Assembly (NCBI GenBank): GCA_019419955.1 | Contig: JAHZIB010000007.1 | Span: 1-59,032, forward strand | DNA: 59,032 bases | Source of the DNA: Clostridiales bacterium | GTDB lineage: Bacteria > Bacillota > Clostridia > TANB77 > CAG-508 | Direction: 5' to 3' | Shown here: piece after piece, positions 53,580-59,032 of the stretch | How positions within the stretch are numbered: position 1 is the first letter of the stretch | Layout: each line of letters opens with the position of its first letter | Translations under genes and position numbers: made by a program | Notes under the pieces: generated by a model | Databases searched by the model: none | What the model saw: the letters and a program-made list of their open reading frames with translations, nothing else | What the model was told of the DNA's origin: nothing

Positions 53580-54573
53580 TTAGTCATGAATTGTAGCATT
53601 CGGCACAGCATTCAAGTCCAATCCTGAAGTTACCCCTGACATAAATCTATAATATCCTGCCGAGGCAATCATTGCAGCATTATCAGTACACAATATCGGG
53701 TCAGGATAATATACTTTATACCCTTGTTCTTCCAAATCTAAAAACGAATTTCTTATGTATGAGTTTGCAGATACACCTCCTGCTAATGCAATTTTGTTAA
53801 TTTTTAGTCTTTTCGCAGCTTCTAAAGTATTATTAAGTAACATATCCGTAACATATTTTTCGAAACTAGCACATAGGTCCGCCTTGTTTATATCAGGATT
53901 CTTGTGTTCTAAATTTATTATTGCCGTTTTTATTCCACTAAAGCTAAAATCCAACCCATCAATATGCGTTTTGGGTAGTTCTATATTTGCTTGTCCTTCT
54001 TTTGCTAGCTTATCCACCTTTGGACCACCAGGGTATCCCAAGCCAATCACTCTTGCAACCTTGTCAAAAGCTTCTCCTATAGCATCGTCTCTTGTTTTTC
54101 CTAATATTTCAAACTTATCATAACTTTTAATATGCACTAAATGAGTATGTCCTCCAGATATTATAACACATAAAAACGGAGGTTCTAGTTCTTTATGGCT
54201 AATATAATTTGCAGCAATATGTCCTTCTATATGATTAGTACCTGTAAGCGGCTTAGAAAGAGCATAACTCAACCCTTTTGCATACGAAACTCCTACCAAA
54301 AGTGCTCCTACCAATCCTGGTCCATATGTACAAGCAATATTATTTATATCACTTAATTTTATATTTGCTTCATATAAAGCTCTTTTTGTCACATCAGAAA
54401 TAGCTTCTACATGATTTCTAGAAGCTATTTCTGGTACAACACCACCAAATTTTTCGTGTATTTCAATTTGAGAATTTATAACGTTCGATAAAACCTCTCT
54501 GCCGATTTCTTACAACAGCAGCAGAAGTCTCATCACAGCTCGTTTCAATTCCAAGTGTATATATATCTTTCAA
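53580..54573 (-). CDS. tsaD: tRNA t6A threonylcarbamoyltransferase TsaD, CGG +1 site
   Basis: About 330 residues after one shift, a standard length. TTG start at 54573 (AAAAGGAA upstream): (M)KDIYTLGIETSCDETSAAVV. The frame breaks at AAT CGG CAG (54502-54504) and is restored by skipping C: VVRN-GREVLSNVINSQ, exactly the conserved TsaD sequence, followed by EKFGGVVPEIASRNH and the metal site HIEGHIAANYI. Later motifs: GGHTHLV, GGPKVDKLA, GGVSANSYIR, CTDNAAMIASAGY. It transfers the threonylcarbamoyl group to A37 of ANN-decoding tRNAs and is essential in most bacteria, which argues that the CGG site is decoded in the cell. Confidence 0.95.
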
Positions 54574-54669
54574 TATTATCCATTCCTTTTATAATTTTCT
54601 TTTTTGCTTACCATCTATATTCAAGAAACTCTCTAAATTCTACTTCATACCAAACTAAATCTTTCTCAT

Positions 54670-55401
54670 TTACATTAATCCAAATATACTAGCACATAAA
54701 TAAGTCAAGCCACTATATACCCAATTTATCACCGGAGATATTATTAGACTTAAGATTCCTACTATCCATAGTGCAATAAATATTATTTCAAAAATCTGAC
54801 TATGTGTTTCAATCCAATTTTTCGCATTGTACGGTAAAAAACCACATAATATCTTAGAACCATCAAGTGGTGGCAATGGTATTAAATTGAATATCCCTAA
54901 CCCCAAATTAGTTATTACAATTGAGCCTAAAATTGCATTCACAATTATACCTGTTTCTGAGAACATAAATACAGGTGCAAACTTAGCAATCAAACAAATT
55001 ACAATTTCAAACACAAAAGCCAAAATAAAATTCATAACCGGTCCTGCAGCAGCCACAATAGCTTCTGCTTTTGAAAGAGAAATGTCTCTGTTAAAATTCC
55101 TTGGGTCAATTTCTACTGGTTTGCCCCAACCAAACCCAGCAAAAACAAGCATTATAGTTCCAAATACATCTAAATGTTTAAATGGATTTAAATTAAGCCT
55201 TCCCTGTCTCCTTGGAGTATCGTCTCCTAAACGGTCTGCAGCAAAAGCATGTGCAAACTCATGAAAAGTAATAGCTATTAATATTCCAGGAATAGAAAGC
55301 ACAAAACTAAGAAGTGCTCCCTCCCTAGAAAACATTGTCATAAATGAACTAAACAACATCAATGCTATTATTAAAAATATTATTCTTCTATCAATATACA
55401 T
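54670..55401 (-). CDS. site-2 protease (M50) family membrane protease
   Basis: 243 residues with about six spans. The zinc-binding HEFAH in ITFHEFAHAFAADRLGDDTP and the third ligand region NLIPLPPLDGSKIL are both present, along with RLNLNPFKHLDVFGTIML. This short form without PDZ domain is common in Firmicutes (YwhC-like) and may take part in regulated membrane proteolysis. Substrate unknown. Confidence 0.92.
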   Translation of the reverse strand: MYIDRRIIFLIIALMLFSSFMTMFSREGALLSFVLSIPGILIAITFHEFAHAFAADRLGDDTPRRQGRLNLNPFKHLDVFGTIMLVFAGFGWGKPVEIDPRNFNRDISLSKAEAIVAAAGPVMNFILAFVFEIVICLIAKFAPVFMFSETGIIVNAILGSIVITNLGLGIFNLIPLPPLDGSKILCGFLPYNAKNWIETHSQIFEIIFIALWIVGILSLIISPVINWVYSGLTYLCASIFGLM

Positions 55402-55470
55402 ACTTAAATTTTCCTTTCATCTTTAAGGTTACCTAATTGAATTTATTAAAACTCATTAATTTTCAATAAA

Positions 55471-56203
55471 TTAATCAATTTCCTCTGATACTTGTTCTAT
55501 TGTTGGTATATAACTTTGCAATTTTTCACTAAGTCTTTCTTGGCATTTTTTAAATACTTGAGTTAATTGGTCTAAACTTCCTGTCGTTTGCGCTTTATAT
55601 AAAGCCTCTCTATATTCTTTATTATACTCCTCATCAATAGCAATTAAATCAACATTGTTTTCTATACATTGTCTAAGTATAATAAATCTCCCTATTCTTC
55701 CATTACCATCTTGAAAAGGATGTATATGTTCAAATTTTTGATGAAAATCAGCTATAGCATAAATATTTTTTTCACTTTCTTTCCAATCTTTAAGTAAATT
55801 ATAAATACTATTCTCAACTAGATGTGGTTCACACAATTTCAAATCTGTCTTTGAAAGTCGATTTTCATATTTTTTCCATTTTCCTACATTGTCTATTTCA
55901 TCATCTACAGTTCCTTTTTTTAATAATCTATGCCACTGCCATAATAAATATTTATCAAATGGCTCCTTTAACGTATTGATTACGCTATCAAATAATTCTA
56001 GTGAGTTCTTTGTTTCTATTACATCATCTAAAAAATGTTCACCGCTTAACTTGTTTTTGTTCTAAAAGGTCTATTAAATTTTCTTTGCTAAATGTACTTC
56101 CCTCAAGTTTATTTGAATTGTATAAATATTCTATTTTGATTGCATCATATACTGAATTTTTTATTTTTGATAATTTTTGCATCGTATTAATAGATATTTT
56201 CAT
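55471..56203 (-). CDS. Fic domain AMP-transferase, CGG +1 site directly before a stop
   Basis: About 243 residues after one shift. ATG 56203 with AAAGGA upstream. The N-terminal part has YNSNKLEGSTFS, matching the class II Fic inhibitory motif (S/T)xxxE(G/N). The frame breaks at AAG CGG TGA (56042-56044): read directly, CGG is followed by a stop; skipping C gives QVK-GEHFLDDVIETKNSLELF, normal Fic sequence. The catalytic motif HPFQDGNGRIGRF is complete. Such enzymes usually transfer AMP to proteins. The gene lies alone between tsaD/M50 and the deoxyribosyltransferase-like gene. Confidence 0.9.
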
Positions 56204-56337
56204 ATACTTTTCCTTTCTTTATATTTTTATTTTCTAAAATTTTTATTGTAAATTCAATAAGATATCCGATTATATCATATTAGTAATGTAATTCTCCCTA
56301 CTTAAGTTGCAATGGTTTTTCCAATATTTCTTTTCCT

Positions 56338-56745
56338 TCAGTTATTCATTATTTTATTAATTAAATCAATTACTTCATCTAAACTCTCATAGGCTAGAAA
56401 TTCAATTTTTTCATTACCTCTAAGAAATCCTGATACATTTGCTCCTTTTTCATAAATAGCATATATCTTTTTTCCTAAGTTTTCCGCATAAGAAATCTCA
56501 TATCCTACTCCAAGAGATGCTATTGTTATATCTGCAAAAAACATATCACATTCTTTTAACCATTTAATATCTCTTTCATAAATTTCTTTCAAAGACATAT
56601 TCTCACCTTTAACAGAAAGATTAGAATCTGCAACATGTTTAGTTAAAACTTCTCCACCACGTTTTTCAAATTGGTTTACCATTTTTTGATAATCGTAAAC
56701 TTTTTCTCTTCCACCTCTTATTGCCCCTGCAAAATAAATTTTCAT
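56338..56745 (-). CDS. nucleoside 2-deoxyribosyltransferase / DNPH1-like protein
   Basis: 135 residues. Opens MKIYFAGAIRGGRE (family GSIRGG-type start), has ERDIKWLKECDMFFADIT (catalytic/ribose region), SLGVGYEISYAENLGKKIYAI (GxGxE-type motif) and ends in a helix. This pattern matches the RCL/DNPH1 branch, which cleaves deoxynucleoside monophosphates, and nucleoside 2-deoxyribosyltransferases generally. Likely nucleotide clean-up or salvage in the cytosol. Confidence 0.85.
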   Translation of the reverse strand: MKIYFAGAIRGGREKVYDYQKMVNQFEKRGGEVLTKHVADSNLSVKGENMSLKEIYERDIKWLKECDMFFADITIASLGVGYEISYAENLGKKIYAIYEKGANVSGFLRGNEKIEFLAYESLDEVIDLINKIMNN

Positions 56746-56894
56746 TATTTCTTCCTTTCTATATTAATTTTTAAGTTGGTAACATTAAAAATTAATAAAA
56801 AATCAAAATTTTTCATTTTAATTATTTTTATAAAATTCTCTATGTTAGTGTATTTTCAACGTTTCAAGTTTTTAATAGGCTATATTAAAGCTTA

Positions 56895-58394
56895 TTAAGC
56901 ATTATTAAGTGGTTTCATTGTTGGAAACAATAATACATCTCTAATTGATGCTTCATCTGTAAGAAGCATAACTAATCTGTCAATTCCCATGCCCATTCCA
57001 CCTGTAGGAGGCATACCATATTCAAGAGCATTAACAAAATCTATATCCATCATATTTGCTTCATCATCTCCTGCCTCTCTTTGCTTTACCTGATTTAAGA
57101 ACCTCTCATATTGATCTATTGGGTCATTAAGCTCAGAAAAGGCATTCGCATACTCCCTGCCACCAATAAACAACTCAAATCTTTGCGTCATTCTCTCATC
57201 ATTGTCTGTTTTTTTAGCAAGTGGCGAATTTTCTATAGGATACTCGTAAACTATTGTTGGTTGAATTAGCGTTTCCTCGACTTTCTCATCAAAGAATGCA
57301 ACTATAATATCTCCTCTAGTTGTTTTAATTGGATCAACTGGTACACCAACATTCTTTGCAGCCTCCATGGCTTCCTCATCAGTATTTATTTCATTAAAAT
57401 CTACTCCTGTTGCCTCTTTGACAGCATCAATCATTGTAACCCTTCTCCATCCTGGTGCCAAATCAATTTCTTGACCTTGATAATTTATTTTAGTTGTTCC
57501 TAGAACTTTCATAGCCACCTTTGAAACTATTTCTTCAGTCAAATCCATAATATCTTCCAAATTAGCATATGCTTGGTATAACTCTATAGTAGTAAACTCT
57601 GGATTATGCTTTATATCCATACCCTCATTTCTAAAAATTCTTCCAATCTCATACACCCTATCAAATCCACCAACAATCAACCTTTTCAAATAAAGCTCTG
57701 TTGCAATTCTTAAATACATGTCTATATCTAAAGTATTATGATGAGTTATAAATGGACGCGCTGAAGCACCACCAGGAATAGTATTTAAAATTGGCGTTTC
57801 TACTTCAATATAATTTTTCTCATCCAAAATTTCTCTAATAGTCTTAATAATTTTTGTCCTTTTTTCAAATGTATCTTTGACTTCTGGGTTTACAATTAAG
57901 TCCACATATCTTTGTCTATATCTTAAATCTGTATCTTTCAATCCATGAAATTTCTCTGGAAGTGGTCTTAATGACTTAGAAAGAAGTGTAAGCTCTTTTG
58001 CATGAATAGAAATTTCACCTGTTTTGGTTTTAAATACAAAACCAGTAATGCCAATAATATCTCCTATATCATCCTCTTTAAAATCCTTGTAGCTCTCCTC
58101 TCCAAGCTCATTTATACTAACATAGCTCTGTATTCTTCCAGTACTATCTTGAATGTGACAAAACGAAGCTTTTCCCATAATTCTCTTTGCCATAATTCTT
58201 CCAGCAATTGTTACATCTTTTCCCTCTAATTCATTATAATTATCTTTTATTTCTTTGCTTGTATGTGTTCTATTAAATTTTGTTATTTTAAATGGATCTT
58301 TCCCTTCTTCTTTTAGCTTATCTAATTTTTCCCTTCTCACCAACATTAATTGGTTCATATCCAATTCTTGTTCCTCATTCTTGTTCTCGTTCAT
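56895..58394 (-). CDS. lysS: lysyl-tRNA synthetase, class II
   Basis: 499 residues: N-terminal OB-fold anticodon-binding domain (VTIAGRIMAKRIMGKASFCHIQD), then class II catalytic core: FLDEKNYIEVETPIL-type motif 1, RIATELYLKRLIVGGFDRVYEIGRIFRNEG motif 2 and GMGMGIDRLVMLLT motif 3. Charges tRNA-Lys. The start ATG follows a GGAGGAATTAGC ribosome-binding site. Complete, normal length. Confidence 0.97.
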   Translation of the reverse strand: MNENKNEEQELDMNQLMLVRREKLDKLKEEGKDPFKITKFNRTHTSKEIKDNYNELEGKDVTIAGRIMAKRIMGKASFCHIQDSTGRIQSYVSINELGEESYKDFKEDDIGDIIGITGFVFKTKTGEISIHAKELTLLSKSLRPLPEKFHGLKDTDLRYRQRYVDLIVNPEVKDTFEKRTKIIKTIREILDEKNYIEVETPILNTIPGGASARPFITHHNTLDIDMYLRIATELYLKRLIVGGFDRVYEIGRIFRNEGMDIKHNPEFTTIELYQAYANLEDIMDLTEEIVSKVAMKVLGTTKINYQGQEIDLAPGWRRVTMIDAVKEATGVDFNEINTDEEAMEAAKNVGVPVDPIKTTRGDIIVAFFDEKVEETLIQPTIVYEYPIENSPLAKKTDNDERMTQRFELFIGGREYANAFSELNDPIDQYERFLNQVKQREAGDDEANMMDIDFVNALEYGMPPTGGMGMGIDRLVMLLTDEASIRDVLLFPTMKPLNNA

Positions 58395-58584
58395 GCTAAT
58401 TCCTCCATTTACTTATTTTGCTACAAACCATGTTAATATTAAATTGCTATGTATCGTACCCTACATTAGCAATAAAACACACTTGTCTGTAACACGTAAA
58501 ATATTATATACTACTTTACTATTTTTGTAAAGAGGTATATCTACATCAAGTTAATGGCTAGTTTCCATTTTTTCCAATGTCAAA

Positions 58585-58645
58585 AACAATAGCGTTAGAG
58601 AATAACGACTGTTGTACTTTTAGCCATTATTCCAACGCTACTGTT
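58585..58645. repeat. imperfect inverted repeat upstream of lysS
   Basis: AACAATAGCGTTAGAGAATA (58585-58604) pairs with TATTCCAACGCTACTGTT (58628-58645). It lies about 200 bases upstream of lysS; may be a structured leader or a repeat edge. Confidence 0.5.
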
Positions 58646-58660
58646 AAATTTTTTATCCGA

Positions 58661-58780
58661 ATTATGGTAAATCTTGATTTTATGTTAATCCACCCTATTT
58701 TATCCTAGCGTCCTCTACAAATTACGGTAAACCTCTTGTTTATGTTAATCAGATCTATTTTCCGTTCTGACGCCTTCTGT
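58661..58780. repeat. two tandem 60-bp degenerate repeats
   Basis: Units 58661-58720 and 58721-58780 share ATTA.GGTAAA, TATGTTAATC and CTATTTT at a constant offset of exactly 60. No coding frame. Only two copies, so not a CRISPR. Confidence 0.65.
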
Positions 58781-59032
58781 GAAAAAATGCGTATAACCTC
58801 TTCGTCTCATACCCCAGTTCGCCCGTTCTAGGTACCTTATCGTGCGAATTAGAGGGGTAATTTTTACAAATTAGAAAGGTGTGTGTTAACGAAAGCAAGC
58901 TTTCGACGCACAGATGTGCATCTCGCTCTCGCGAATATGCACAGCCTAAGGTAACCTAACCTTGTTGCTGGAAATTTGAGGGTGTAGAATACAGTGTGTA
59001 AATTCTAAAAATGCACACTGTATTTTTAGTGC
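58781..59032. repeat. palindromic intergenic repeats (cluster 2)
   Basis: GTGTGTTAACGAAAGC / GCTTTCGACGCAC hairpin (58879-58912) and TGTGCATctCGC..GCGAATATGCACA with GCCTAAGGTAACCTAACCTTG (58914-58966), inverted relatives of the units at 25640-25815. The rest of this 638-base gene-free region holds no gene I can support. Confidence 0.65.

Noticed and set aside
7956..56044. CGG reassigned to another amino acid
   Set aside because: Reassignment would keep the frame. Here the frame changes by exactly one base at every site.
58661..58780. CRISPR array
   Set aside because: Only two degenerate adjacent units with no spacers and no cas genes.

Overview
The window is strongly AT-rich Firmicutes DNA. 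Endospore genes (a spoIVA 3' fragment and a gerA-gerB-gerC-like operon) together with secG, rnr, ftsH, clpX, clpP, tig, tsaD and lysS point to an uncultured or poorly described spore-forming member of the Clostridia. I cannot name the genus.

Positions 1 to about 25.3 kb are one arm of an integrative conjugative element, almost all transcribed leftward. Reading right to left (5' to 3'): a metK gene; accessory genes (AP2/zinc-ribbon protein, DUF3560 protein and several unknown acidic-tailed proteins); a probable oriT (20.26-20.40 kb); a ribbon-helix-helix accessory protein; a relaxase; the coupling protein VirD4; a VirB2-like pilin; a VirB6-like protein; a small membrane protein; PrgI; a VirB4 accessory protein; an adenine DNA methyltransferase; VirB4; an M23 hydrolase; a sortase; a large thioester/SpaA surface protein; an ArdC-like antirestriction protein; and a serine-recombinase-like protein. 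The left end is outside the window. The right end meets a 3' fragment of spoIVA.

Positions 25.3-59 kb look like chromosome: gerABC, rnr-secG, a DUF421/DUF4363 pair, a heterodimeric ABC exporter, an RluA-type pseudouridine synthase, ftsH, DUF1189, cysS, a class A PBP, HdeD, clpX-clpP-tig, a metallophosphatase, tsaD, an M50 protease, a Fic protein, a deoxyribosyltransferase-like protein and lysS.

The main discovery is in the reading frames. Eleven CGG codons occur in frame in the genes of this window. At every one of them the reading frame breaks, and it is restored exactly by skipping the C and reading GGN (glycine) in the +1 frame. Nine genes depend on this: sortase, virB4, a virB-cluster membrane protein, virB6, virD4 (three times), gerA, a 50-aa membrane protein (second codon), tsaD and fic. 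I found no CGG read as arginine in any gene here, while out-of-frame CGG is common. The codon before CGG differs from site to site, so ordinary tRNA slippage does not explain it. A four-base CGGN-glycine codon or a dedicated CGG skip does. Because tsaD and the conjugation ATPases depend on it, I treat these genes as functional rather than as pseudogenes.

Other unusual features are a shared C-terminal EEFE tail on seven unrelated element proteins, partly reused as a translational-coupling cassette with a TTG start; four element promoters sharing AGAGTTAAnAT; two T4SS genes whose best starts are AUA and AUC; and several perfect inverted repeats and palindromic repeat families.
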